64,000 bases of DNA from Chromera velia. Taxonomy: Eukaryota > Sar > Chromeraceae. The position numbers and the translations under genes were made by a program. The notes under the pieces were generated by a model. The model saw only the letters and a list, made by a program, of their open reading frames with translations, made no database searches and had not been told where the DNA came from. Shown in pieces: positions 12,527 to 23,447 of this stretch. The DNA lies in contig JAHBMJ010004062.1 of the NCBI GenBank assembly GCA_018398765.1, positions 76,999-140,998 of the forward strand, given 5' to 3'. Within the stretch, counting starts at the first letter, position 1, and each line of letters begins with the position of its first letter.

Positions 12527-13576
12527 GACAGAGAGACAGACAGAGACAGAGAGACAGAGAGAGAGAGAGAGAGAGGGAGAGGCAGGTGCACTCATACACA
12601 CAGAGGGAGGAGGCAATCAATTTCCGAAGCAACACGTATGACTGTTCCCTTTTTTCCTTCGTTTTTTTGCTCTCTAAACGCTGGAAGCCAAAGAAGGCCT
12701 TGTCTGCTTGAGCGAGGCAAGAAAGTGGAGCACATCCCGTTGTCTATCGGCAGGCGGACCGACAAGTCAAGAATTTGCAGAGCGGTGAAAGAAAACTTTG
12801 GTCCCAAAAGCCGTTTGACTCTTCTTCTGACCAGACAGGGCTTTCTGTTTGTTGTGAAAGAAAACATTCAGGGGCCCAACAAAGAACAGCAAAAACTAGT
12901 TCTGCCTGCCGCGCTGCAGACCTCAAACTCCTCCGGCCACAGAGATTGGTACCTCTCCAGAGAGGCCGCAAAGACCCTGCGCAGTTCCTCCCTGCAGTAC
13001 AGTAAACAAAAGGCAGGGAAGTTAAAGAGGAAAAAGCGCAGGAAAAGCTGTAGCTAGACACACGAGTGAGTCAAGAGACAAGTCAGGAAACACCAAATGA
13101 TGATGGGGGGGGTGAAGGGGATCCCGGGACCACACAAGGATCGTCAACTGGCAGGCATGCAACTGACCTGAACCTTTGTGCGATCTTTTTCTCCTTCGGG
13201 AGAAGGAACTCGTTTGGTGTCGGAGAGAGGTGAAGGGGTCCCGTCGCGTTCTCTGAGTTGCTCTCGGGCTTTTCCTTTCTGTCTACTTCCTGGTTGTGTT
13301 CCTCTTCTCTTCCTGCTGGGTCTTCGTAGAGGAACACAGCATGGACTGTGGCCAGTCGGAAGAAAAGGTCAGAGGCAAATGCCGTCAGTCTGCAGAAGTC
13401 ACCCAGAAAGGCAAAGAGAACCGAGAAGAAGAAGAAGAAGAATAAATAAGTGAAATCACGCATCGAAAATGAAGCTCAGTGCCCAGCGAAATGCACACAC
13501 GCCAGAGGGATGACTGACTGACAAACGACTGTTAGTCCACCACAGCAGGGAGGGAGGGAGGGAGGCACGGGCTTAG

Positions 13577-13613
<37 letters not shown>

Positions 13614-16044
13614 GACAGTCAGGAACGCAGCTAGATATAGAAGCCGGCAGACTGCGTGACTGCATGCCGTTTCCGTTTCCACACAAAAGACCGGGAGGCA
13701 CAGCAGGACAAAAACACAACGGCCGGCGGTCCCCCAAATGATCTGCTCATCTCTTCCCTTCTCTGACGGCTGGAAGGAAACATCAAGCTGCTACCACTGC
13801 ATGTGAGTGCAGAAGGAAGGAGCCAATCACCACCTTACCTGTCCCCAATGACGTCAATCAGGCTCATCAAAAGAAGCAGGCCTGAAGAGAATCTCAACCA
13901 GGGGAAGAAAAGACAGAAGAGGGATGCAGAGCCCAAAATGGGAGGCACAGAAATGTGCAGCGGAAAGAAGTCGGCAAGAAAAGGCTATTCGACCATTTGA
14001 CTTTCGGTGCCAATGAAGTTAAAGCAAGTTCACGGCGATCTCCCTTGCAGCACGCACGCACACACACACACACACACACCAACGCCCCCCCCCCNNNNNN
14101 NNNNNNNNNNNNNNNNNNNNNNNNNNNNNNNNNNNNNNNNNNNNNNNNNNNNNNNNNNNNNNNNNNNNNNNNNNNNNNNNNNNNNNNNNNNNNNNNNNNN
14201 NNNNNNNNNNNNNNNNNNNNNNNNNNNNNNNNNNNNNNNNNNNNNNNNNNNNNNNNNNNNNNNNNNNNNNNNNNNNNNNNNNNNNNNNNNNNNCCCCCCC
14301 CACACACACACACATACAGAGAGAGAGAGAGAGGCGGAAGCGAGGCATCCAGACAAAGTGGATGGAAGGAATTTTGAACATGCTGTTTACGTGCAGGCAC
14401 GACGAGGCAGACCGTCTAGAGAAAAAAAAAAGCCGCGGGAAGACATGAAGTTTCCAACGGTTTCAGAAATGGTGCACAAAAGGCAAAAGAAGACGCACAA
14501 CGTCGATTGTCATCCAAATTTTGCCCTGCGGTCTTCCTGAACACTTTGCCTGTACTCTCTTTCCTCATCACGCCGTGCCTTCCTCTTCCTACCAACCTTG
14601 CAACACTTCCCTTGCGTCACAGCTTTCAAGAGACTCGCACACGAGACCGACGAACTCCCGACACGAACCGCTGGCCTGAACGCCTGCGTGTCGCGCTATG
14701 GCCGCAGCAGCTGAAAGAACGGAAGGAGAGATTCCCCTCCCCCCCCCCATTGCCACCAGACTTCTCTCCCTGCAAGGAGATGACCAGGAGAAGAGAGGAA
14801 ACTTCACGAAAGGAAAAGACGAATCAAGAGAGCCCGCCGATAGCAGCAAAGAGCCTCGCAGCCAGCGGGAAAGCAGCACGCAGAAACACTCCCACAGAGG
14901 CGAGACGGAGACGAGAGAGAGTGCAGGGCATTTAAGAATAACGGATGCAAGAGAGGAAAAATGGACGGAGGAAGAGGGCCATCACAATTCAACCAGTCCC
15001 CGCGGCCATGCGCCAACACACTTGGAGGAAAGTGCACATCTATCTATTCTTGCACTGCCTCCCCTTTCTTTCCGCAGCGCACCTGAAGAAAAGGTGTACT
15101 GCCTGATGAAAGTCCCTGGAACCAACTTCGCTGAATCCCTTTGTGATCGCTAAAGCAAAGGAAGAAAAGAATGCGGTTTCTGCAGCCTCTCGTCTTTCCT
15201 GTTCTGTCCTCCCTGCTGCCTTTTTTGACAAGTTTCCCTCTCTTTCTCTTTCTCCCCCCCTGTGCTGGAAAGAGAGCACAGGGGAGAATCTCGAAAGACT
15301 GTCGAGAAGTGGGCGCCTCACCCTCTCCACTTCCGTTCGATTGGACGCGAAGAGACACACACTCAACGCCTCAAGGATGCGCCCACTGAGCGAAGTGGGG
15401 CCCTCTCGAGACACCCGCAGACAGAGGGGAAGCCATCGTCCTCCGGAGCTGCAGCCCACGAGCGGACATGGAGACACAGACGAGACATAAAGAAACCAAC
15501 AGCAAGCAACAGAAAGCAGGCGGGTCCCGAAAGTCCTCAGACTCCCTCCTTCGCTCATCACAATGTCAGACCATGCACCTGCAGATCCGTCTACCTTACT
15601 TGCTTCCAGACGCCCAAGAGCTGAGAACGCAGCAGACGCCAGCTCAACAGCGGCAGCATTCAAGGGTGCGCTGGTGGGTCTTTCTGACGAGCCGCTCGAA
15701 GACTCCCCGCTTGGCTGCTGCGTCTGGCGATTGGCAGTCTCGAAAGGAAGGCAGTCGCACGAAAGTTGAAGGGTCTGAATGATTTGCCGACTCTCCTCAA
15801 TGAGTGTGGGGGCGGTTCCATTTTGCTCTTCCTCCTCTTCGGCCAGTCTTTGTTGGAGGGCCACGGCAGCGGTTTGCGCTTCCTCTTTTCTCTCTGGACT
15901 GTTTGCAGGGAAGGGGGACGAGGCCCTCGACAGGATGGATGCGAGGAGAACTGCAGAGAAGAGAGAAGAGAAGAAAAAAAGGGGGAACATGAACATCTCT
16001 CTCTATCTTTCTTCTCTTTCTCTCTCTTTTTGTCTTTCTCTTTG

Positions 16045-16088
<44 letters not shown>

Positions 16089-17415
16089 TCTCTCTCTTTC
16101 TCTCTCTTTCTCTCTCCTTCTGTCTCCTTCCCTCTCTCCTTTTCTCTGGATTTTTTCATGGGACACGACTACATGGATGGTGCAGTTTGACAGGCGCCCT
16201 TTTTGTGCAGAAGGAAGAGCCGGGAGCGCAGAGGCAAGAAAAGAGGCCGTCATGCGTGCCCTTGGGCAATGAATCACTTTCCGTTTGCAGGTCCAGAAGC
16301 GGATCGCAGGAAAAAGACAAGAGGGATGACCAAGGCAGCGGATGACACACTCAGAGAAACGAGTGCGCTCTGCTCGCAATCTCCTGCATTCTTGCAGCCC
16401 CCACTGACAGTGGGAGGAAGAGAAATGAAAGGAAGAAAGAAAAATAAGACGTGCAAACACACAACAAAATGCAGAGATACGAAGGCTAGCGCTGGGAGGG
16501 AAGGAGGTGTCTGCTTTTCCGTCAGTCATGGCTCAATCGACTGACCTTCCCACTCTGCTTTCGGTTCCCTCTCATAAGAAGATTCCTCTTCATCATCATC
16601 CAACGAAAGGTGGCTGTTGTCCTTGCGTTCATCTTTAGTGCCTGTTCCTCTGGTAATCGTGCCTGGGAGTCGTCTCTCTTTGTTGTCAAGGTTCACACGT
16701 GTCCCCTTCCGTCGATTGAGACAGCAGCAGAGCCCTGAGAGAACCTGCAGGTCTCACTCAACGCAGACGTGGTTCCTGGACAGATACAGTGACGGGGAAG
16801 TTTGGTGGACTTCAAAACAGCAAAAAGACTTCAGGACTACAAATAAGTGAAGAGATTATTGAATCAGGCGGGAAAAAGTGGAAGGGCACAGGCGACCGAC
16901 GAGCAAAGGACGGATCGAAGGGAGTTGAGGGGAATGTGACAGACGAGCGTGACAAGAACGTGAAAAACGCAAGATGCGCCTCAGTACAAATCCCGATCAC
17001 GGGCCCGATGAGCAATTTCAACGGCCAAGAAGCGATACATTGAAAAGAAAAGAGGACGGGAGAGAGGCTCAGGGACAGAATGATGGAGGGTAAGAAAAAG
17101 GAGACGTCCACACAGAACGAGACCCACAAGAACGTCGAGGGCAGTCTCCAGTCCGAGCGACCCAAAGGAACTCGTGCTGTGACCGAGAGGAGGACAAGAG
17201 GACAAGCCTTTGGCACTGCTTGCCTCCCTCTCTTTGTCAGGCCCAGTCGGTTCTCCCTCCTCTTCGCTGTCTTCTCTCGTGACTCGCTGCGGAGACGGGA
17301 AACGAGTCACAGCCGCACTGCCGGACCCAGGGTCTCCTTTGACATCCTTGTCAACATGAGGTGTGCAGACATGATCGGAAACGTCGTTCCTGTCTGTCTT
17401 GGCGCATTCAGTCAT
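11626..17415 (-). CDS. Unrecognised alpha-helical protein, multi-exon
   Basis: Model from splice sites and frame. Exons in transcript order: 17415-17128 (ATG at 17415), 16744-16546, 15950-15572, 15448-15322, 15264-15083, 14769-14597, 13881-13839, 13389-13168, 12991-12922, 12439-12208 and 11679-11626 (TGA). Phases match at all visible junctions except between 12922 and 12439, where a further small exon is probably missing. The donor at 15572 is my best choice among alternatives; another good donor lies at 15600. Most acceptors are TGCAG, CTGCAG or TTGCAG. The product is about 656 residues. It has a polar N terminus with an acidic stretch (LDDDEEESSYERE), then a helical body (for example SVLSAAAAIARHAG, ALQQRLAEEEEE, LRRVFAASLERYQSLW), an acidic disordered stretch (TENDEDGGDESATHK) and a short helical end. 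The repeated amphipathic helices recall helical-repeat proteins, but I cannot assign one. A hydrophobic segment near 16280-16383 (ALVSLSVSSAALVIPLVFFL) is a possible extra exon that does not fit the phases. The assembly gap 14095-14293 lies in an intron. Confidence 0.5.
12058..12114. repeat. Compound (AC)n(AG)n microsatellite
   Basis: An AC run is followed directly by an AG run. It lies in the last intron of the unrecognised helical gene. Confidence 0.95.
12497..12575. repeat. (ACAG)n / GA-rich microsatellite
   Basis: A tandem ACAG tetranucleotide grades into GAGACAGA and then GA repeats. It is intronic to the unrecognised helical gene on the minus strand. Confidence 0.9.
13579..13609. repeat. 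(AC)n microsatellite
   Basis: A run of about 15 AC dinucleotides, intronic to the unrecognised helical gene. Confidence 0.95.
14095..14293. other. Assembly gap (199 N) flanked by poly-C and AC repeats
   Basis: N run with (AC)n then poly-C on the left, and poly-C, AC repeat and AG repeat on the right. The break is therefore probably a collapsed or unreadable simple repeat, and little coding sequence is likely to be missing. Confidence 0.97.
16010..16142. repeat. Long CT-rich (TCTC/TTTC) low-complexity tract
   Basis: Continuous CT-rich sequence of about 130 bp with TC repeats. It is GA-rich on the coding strand of the minus gene and lies in the intron between exons 16744-16546 and 15950-15572. 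Confidence 0.9.
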
Positions 17416-17929
17416 TTGCAAAACGTTCCGATGTACCTTTGTCCTTCAGTGTCGATTCGGACCTTCTTCCCGCGGCCGAATGGAGACGGAAAGTAAGACA
17501 GACGGCCGAAAAAGGGAGCTGCGGCACCGACCCGCTCTCAAAGCACAGCGTGAGAGGATGGATTACAGAACTGTAGAACCGACTGCTGCGCATCAATAGA
17601 CGATTGGACTCTCCAGCACCCTTTTTCGGCCAAGGAGTTTGGTTGGTGCTGCCGTTTGCAAGCCTCGAGGCGGCCGATTTTCTAATCCGTCCCCATCAAC
17701 GTCAATTGCAAAGTCTTTCGATCACTAATTGTCTTTCGATCGAACACTTTTTCGAACCCTCTTCTACAATGTAGCGAATGTTATCTCGAAACCTCAAGGC
17801 TCTAAATTCCGAGATTGTCTAGTGGTTGTCAAATCGCCTGTGTGTGTAAGCGTGGCAGCTGAAGTACTCCAATTCCTCGTTGTGAAAGCTCAGAGACACT
17901 GAGGAAGTCTCCGTCTCCAGAAAAACCTC
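17416..17929. other. Divergent intergenic region
   Basis: About 515 bp between the 5' ends of the helical gene (-) and the DUF1254/DUF1214 gene (+), of ordinary base composition. It probably holds both promoters; no motif is definable. Confidence 0.5.
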
Positions 17930-20221
17930 ATGCCTTCCCCAATGCACTCTCCCCCTCCCCCCCCTCCCGGTGTGGGGACTCCCGACGAAGTTGAGACTCG
18001 TCTCGGCACTCTGAAACTCAGGGATGGTGTTCCTGATGCTTCGACTGCCGAGAAGGTGTATGAAAATTTGGACTTTCAAAGAGGGGTACAGGCGTTCCTC
18101 TCGACTATCCAAGTCGCCTCCATGTTCGCACTTCGGAGGGGAATCACAAGCTTTGGTCCTCCGAATAAATCCGTTCTGTTATTCGAAGATCTGATGGACA
18201 CGAATTCCCTCTGGCTCACAGCCAATACAGACAGTGTGTACTGTGCCATGTGGCTCGATCTGTCAGAGGGCCCTATGATGATCCGCACTCCCCCTTCTGT
18301 GTTGGGGTTCATCAACACGTTCTGGTTCAAATACGTCACCGACTTTGGCAATTGCGGCCCCGATCAAGGAAAGGGGGGCTGCTACCTAGTACTTCCCCCC
18401 GACTACAAAGGGAACGTCGAGGACGTTCTGGGACCGGACCACAGTTGCTGGGTTGTGCAGTCTCCCACTTACTCGAATTGGTGTCTGTTCAGGGGTTTCC
18501 TCGTGAAGGGCAGCACCGAGACAGCAGTCGAGAATGCCAAGAAAAACTTCAGGTGCTACCCGTTCAGGAACGCATCCACGCCCTCCTCCTGGCCTGAGAT
18601 GCAGTTCGTGAACGCTTCCGGGACTGTGCACAACACGATCCACTCGATGGATTTCGAGTTCTTCGAGGAGGTCAACACGGTCGTGCAGGAAGAGCCACCG
18701 GAGGGGTGCGATCCTGGTAGGTGGGTGGGTGGGTGGGTGCAGGGGGTGTTTCGAGAAATCTGCGTCCTTTAATCTAGCTCCCCAGTGAGACCTAGTTTCA
18801 TAATGTTAAGTGCGGTAACGGTGGTAAGGTTTGAGCTGGTCGGCGGGCTGTGACAAGGTTTATGGGGAGGTCTAGGGTGGGCATAAGAGAAAATGGAAAG
18901 GGAAAGCCGAGAGGTTGGGCACAGAATGTGTCAGACAAAGGGAACCGATGCCTACTGCACAAGAGGGGCAAAAACGAACACAAAGCAATCATGCGTGAGG
19001 CAGCACAGACGTTCGAGCATGTGGAAGGAAAGGGGGGCTGAATCACAAAGACGCCTGTTGAAGTTCTTGTGGGTTTGAAGTGTTCCATTCGTTTTTTGTC
19101 TTTGGTGTTCATGGTACACTTTGTGTCTCTTTCTTTTCTCGAGGTGTGCAGAAATTTTGGGGTTGCTGAGGTCCATCGGGATCGAGAAGGGCAAGCCGTT
19201 TGCTCCTGACGCACGCATGAAAAAGATCTTGATCGAGGCTGCGGCTGTGGGATCTGTGACTGCGCGTGCAGTTCTCACCCATCCTCGTGGCGACAAATTT
19301 TTGGTTTATCCGGACACGAAGAGCTCGTGGACCCGCCCCTTCGTGGGGGGCAGTCACGAGTTTCTTGATGGGGCCACAGGGGCTAGACTTCTGGATGCTC
19401 GAACGATGTTCCACTTCTACGCAACTGGGATCACCCCCGCTATGGTGAGACCCCCCACAGGCACGGGATCGGCGTACGCCTGTGCGTTTCTGGACTCCGA
19501 GAAGAATCCCTTCAGGGGAGACAAGCACTACCGCCTCCACCTCCCTCCCAACATTCCTGCAAAGAACTTTTGGTCAGTCCGTCTGGTTGCATGTCTCTTC
19601 TGGTCGTTCGTCCGTGGTCTTCTGAACCTGTGTGGCGGCTTCGTCCCTTTCTTCTTTCACATTCTTTTGCTCTTGTTCTCGGGCGTTTCATTTTCCACCC
19701 GCCCCTTTTTTCTACGGCGTGGTCTCTCAAAAAAGAACAAAAGAGTGAAAGAAAGTCTGAAAAAAAATAAGACTGTGCTGTATTGTGTCGTTCCTGTGTT
19801 GACGTCCTCTCTTTCCTTTCGTTCTCTGTCCTCCCAACTTCACCGAGGAACCGGTCTGCGGGTGGCACGGTGGAAGTGATCTCTTACAAACAAGCTCCGT
19901 TCTTTCTTTCCCTTGCGATCCACCCGAATGCCCCTCCCCTCCCTCAGGTCGGTCTGCGTGTACGACAACCAGACTCGGTCAATGCTCCCGACACCCTCGA
20001 AGAAACCCGCCGTCGGTAGTCAGAAACCCGACCTGAAGGTGAACGCAGACGGGTCTGTGGACGTTTTCTTTGGGCCCTCGGTGAAGGAGGGGATGGAGGC
20101 CTCCAACTGGGTGCAGACCCTCGCAGACAGGGGGTGGAACAGCATCTTCAGGCTGTACGGGCCACTGGAGCCCTGGTATGAACAGACATGGAGACCTTCC
20201 GAGATCGTCCCCCTTCCTTGA
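17930..20221 (+). CDS. DUF1254/DUF1214 domain protein, complete, three exons
   Basis: Exons 17930-18716, 19152-19572 and 19948-20221 total 1,482 nt, 493 residues, from ATG to TGA. Both junctions complete codons correctly: phase 1 gives CDP-E-ILGLLRSIGIEKG, and phase 2 gives NF-W-SVCVYDNQTRS. Residues 40-170 match the DUF1254 pattern (long helix with FLSTIQVASMFALRRG, then LFEDLMDTNSLWLTANTDS and the segment around LSEGPMMIRTPP). The C-terminal third matches DUF1214 (YRLHLPPNIPAKNFWSV, YDNQTRSML, then WNSIFRLYGPLEPWYEQTW). Such two-domain proteins of about 450-500 residues are common in bacteria and scattered in eukaryotes; their biochemical role is not established. No signal peptide is clear: the N terminus is Pro-rich (PPPPPPG). 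An alternative ATG lies at 17942. The gene may have been gained from bacteria and later acquired introns, which is inference. Confidence 0.9.
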
Positions 20222-21639
20222 GACACACAGAGACAAAGACAGAGACAGAGACAAGAGAGAATTGATCGAAGAGGCCGGTCTGCATGAGGGCAGGAAGGGA
20301 AGGGAAGGGAATGACATGCAAAGGAGAGTGGAGGAGGGAAGCCTGAGTGCATGACTGTTTGGAAGGTTCGTGAAGGAGAGATGGACTGTAAACACGCAGA
20401 CTGGTTCATTCAAAGGGAAGCAAGCAAGTCGGAGGGAAGACAGGACAGGGCAGAACGTCACTGCTAAAAGAAAGGCCTTTTTTTTCTTGTGAATCAGACA
20501 GGGTGAGTGCGTGGCTACTGGCTTCCGGATTGGGTACGGAAGTTTCCGCTCCTCTGCCACCCTCGGTGAAAGTGTGTGGGGAAATTTTCATTCAAGAGAA
20601 TATCATTTGACAGCGTCGACTTCTTTCCCTTTCTTTCTTTCCCTTGCTTCTTCCCCCTTTTCCCCCGTGCAGTCTCTCTCTGTTTCCCTTTTATCTTTGT
20701 GACCAGAACGAACGGGATGCGTTGAGTTTATTGAGTGACTGCATGACTAACTGATCATGCAGCTCCTCGCCTCAAGAAGACAACTTGAAGAAGAGAAGAG
20801 AGAAGTGTTTCTGTCAACCCATGCAGACACGACCCCTCTGGAGGGTTAATGGGTTGGTTCGTTTTGAATGATCGAGTGTGGCCTGCATGGCAATCAATCA
20901 AACGGAGCCGCAAGAGATGCGTGAAGGAGGGCGGGGGGGGGAGGGAATACCCTTCCCCTCAGTCTTCCTTGTGATCGTCCCTCGCAGGTATTTTATTTTT
21001 CGATTCAGACTCTGTAAGTGCAAACATGGATGTGTGCTGCTTTTTTGATCTTCACATACAAAAGTCGAAGGAAGGCTTTCTGTACTGAGGAGAAGACTGT
21101 CGTGTCGTGCAGAGACGGACTAGGAGACGGATTGCGTGAAATGAGAAAATGCGGTCTCGTTCGTTTGGACACGCGAGAGTGGCGAGGGGACCGTGCAAGT
21201 CGTCATGCATAAGTTTGCAGACAGACGTCGAGGAAGCTGTCTGACTTTACAGACGAAAAGAATGCATTCTCCCAAAGAGTGACTTTTTCATCCTGTTTGC
21301 TCCCTAGTTTCCTCTCGATATGTTTGATTGCCGATTAAGTGGCTGATCAAGTGTCACTAGAAGTTTCAGCAGTGTGCATGTTATGAATCATGTGGTCGTG
21401 ATCTCAGAAAACAAAACCCTCATGATGCACTATCGCTATCGGTCTGCGTGAAGCGTCCCGCGTTTAGCACATGCCAAACATATGTTGATCGAATGTCATC
21501 TTGACTGTTTACTAAAAATGACCAAGGAACCACACGTACAGAATCAATGAAACAAAACCTGTATGGATAACAGTTTGACAACCGGGTACAACCCCTAATA
21601 TAAAATTAGAGGTGCTTTGCATGGGGGTTGGGATTCGTA

Positions 21640-21949
21640 GGATTGTATCTATGCAGGAAATACTGATGATGATGATGTTGAGGGTTAAATCCTAGATTCA
21701 GCGATGCTAGCTAGATCCCAAGCCACTAACAAGGCTTTGAGGACAACCCAGAAAACGCATTCATGGGGCCCCAGGGGGGGGATGAGGAAACCTGCATGCC
21801 AAACGGATCGCTTTGACTCAATCTGCCTCAGGCTGATCGAAACAATAAACTTTCTTGAGACACCCGGCTAGCGCTTTAGAACCGCTTCTGGGCTAGGTTG
21901 GCCAGAGGCTATACGGCTCACCGGCTTTAACCCATACATCATCATCATC
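21640..21949 (+). repeat. Dispersed repeat, copy 2, with a segment ending in inverted repeats
   Basis: The flanking blocks TATGCAGGAAATACT (ending 21664) and AGGTTGGCCAGAGG...CACCGGCTTTAACCC (21893-21933) match the repeat at 6961-7053. Between them lie about 230 bp absent from the other copy. The segment 21665-21949 begins GATGATGATGATGTTGAGGG and ends with the near-complement (TTTAACCCATACATCATC and onward to 21949). This makes imperfect terminal inverted repeats of about 24 bp, as in a MITE-like element. No coding sequence is present. Confidence 0.55.
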
Positions 21950-22030
21950 TGACATTTTCTAAAAAGTGGTATGCAGCTAGGTTTGCAGGTATATATTGAT
22001 AAGAAGAAACTATAGAATTCCTGTCAGAAG

Positions 22031-22585
22031 ACTTTATAGTTAGCGCTCCTGGCGTAGATCGAAAATGACGGGAAACACGTTTCACATACTTTCTATAGCA
22101 TTTAATGCCATTCATATGATCTATAACGTGTACTGTAGAAACTGATAAAAATTGATTTATAATTAATTGACATGACATCTCTCTTTTCCCTTCCTCTTTT
22201 CTAAAATTAAACGCAAACATTCCCTTGCCTAACGTTAGAAGTATCCGCAGCTGGATATAGATAGCACAATTATGCGTCATAGTCATAGTTGATCAACCAA
22301 GTTTTATGGGAATGATGACCTCCATTTTTTTAAAAATCCCCAAAAAAATCCTTTAAAAAATGTATATGTCATGTAAAGTTCAAAATGTTGAAAAATATTT
22401 TTTTGGGGACCATGCGCAGTTATAGTACTGATCTAGATACTCATTAGAAAGCAATAGAAGCCCTATAGGAAGGTTTTAGTTAGCGCTCCTACTAGAGAAA
22501 ATGATCAAAAACACATTTCTAGCATTTATATGATCTAAAACCTTATAAGTTGGTCACCAAAATTTTAGGGAGATTGACGATCTCT
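22031..22585. repeat. Diverged direct duplication
   Basis: TAGTTAGCGCTCCT followed by an AAATGA...AAACAC...TTTATATGATCTA pattern occurs at about 22038-22125 and again at about 22477-22535. In both cases it is followed further on by a matching GTT(G)ATCACCAA-like segment (about 22288 and 22547). This looks like an old tandem duplication with a deletion in the second copy. Confidence 0.45.
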
Positions 22586-22745
22586 TTAGGACGATCTCCT
22601 TTTTTTTTGTTTTAGAATTCTAAAAAACTCGATCCACAAAAACTTTTTAGTTAATATGTATCTCCCCTGTAACCCCGTTTTCACCGTTTTTCTTTTTTTT
22701 TTTTTTAGAGCTCCGCCCAACGTCTTATGACGCAAAACAGAGGTA

Positions 22746-23126
22746 TTACCATCCGAGTCGTCTTTGCCTGATCAAACTTCTCACTGGTAGAGTAGGTCCC
22801 CTGCTAAGGAGGGAGGCTGCGTCTGGTCTTGATGGGAATACCAGGCGTCCATGCGGCATGCCCCTGCAATATCTACCTCTGCGAAGACGTGCAACGGCAT
22901 CGGGCTGATCGACCCCCAAAGTGAGCATCCTCATTCCGGTCCTAGCTCCGATGTGCATGCCTGAGTCTCCCAGGATGCTTCCCATCCCCCACACCCTTAT
23001 GGCTGCACCGGCGGAGTGCATGTCTGCATGCATGAGATCGAGGCTGCCATCCAGGGGGGCAGTCTCGAAAAGGAAATGCACGTCTCGAGGGATGTTTGCG
23101 GGATCGAAAGGACGTTTCTCTCCCAA
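22746..23126 (-). CDS. Doubtful small open frame
   Basis: A 126-codon frame, Gly/Arg/Met-rich, without a recognised family. Its first codon is TTG; the first ATG lies about 30 codons further in. It sits in a less AT-rich patch inside an otherwise non-coding island, between the AT-rich repeats and the CC-HET-LRR gene on the same strand. It could be an exon of an unseen gene, a decayed gene or chance. Confidence 0.2.
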   Translation of the reverse strand: MGEKRPFDPANIPRDVHFLFETAPLDGSLDLMHADMHSAGAAIRVWGMGSILGDSGMHIGARTGMRMLTLGVDQPDAVARLRRGRYCRGMPHGRLVFPSRPDAASLLSRGPTLPVRSLIRQRRLGW

Positions 23127-23447
23127 TTATGATTGCGATTAAGGGGGGGCAGCGAAGCTAGAGAAATGGTCAAATTATATGAATCTCTCTGCATGCACAC
23201 CGATACGAAACGCAAAACAAAGCACTGCCATGAGGTGTGTATTGCCAAAAGTCGTCTGCGCCACGCCAGACTGACAAAGGACGCGGGGCTAGACAAACGA
23301 GAGAAGCCCTTCTGCTGTCGTTTATATTTCCAGAGGTTCAATCACGCCGAAGAGAGAACAAATGAGAGAGACGAAAGGCCGAATAGAGACAAGCCAATTT
23401 TGCAAAATCCAGGAAGAATCAACAGATGCCAAAAAGGAAGGCTGACC

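Larger units (their letters stand above)
20222..23447. other. Long convergent intergenic region with AT-rich island and repeats
   Basis: The region lies between the 3' ends of the DUF1254/DUF1214 gene (+) and the CC-HET-LRR gene (-). From 20222 to about 21450 the composition is ordinary and no gene was recognised. From about 21480 to 22735 it is AT-rich and holds a dispersed repeat with a nested inverted-repeat element and a diverged duplication. A weak minus-strand open frame lies at 22746-23126. Confidence 0.6.

Noticed and set aside
13894-14540. Open frames crossing the 14095-14293 gap
   Set aside because: They are made of unknown bases and AC/AG repeats and have no coding character.
16274-16383. 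Membrane-helix-like exon candidate in the helical gene
   Set aside because: It can follow exon 16744-16546 in phase but has no donor compatible with the next exon, while skipping it keeps the frame.
15660-16529. 289-codon minus-strand frame with poly-Arg/Glu stretches
   Set aside because: Its centre is a translated CT microsatellite, and its ends overlap real exons of the helical gene in another frame.
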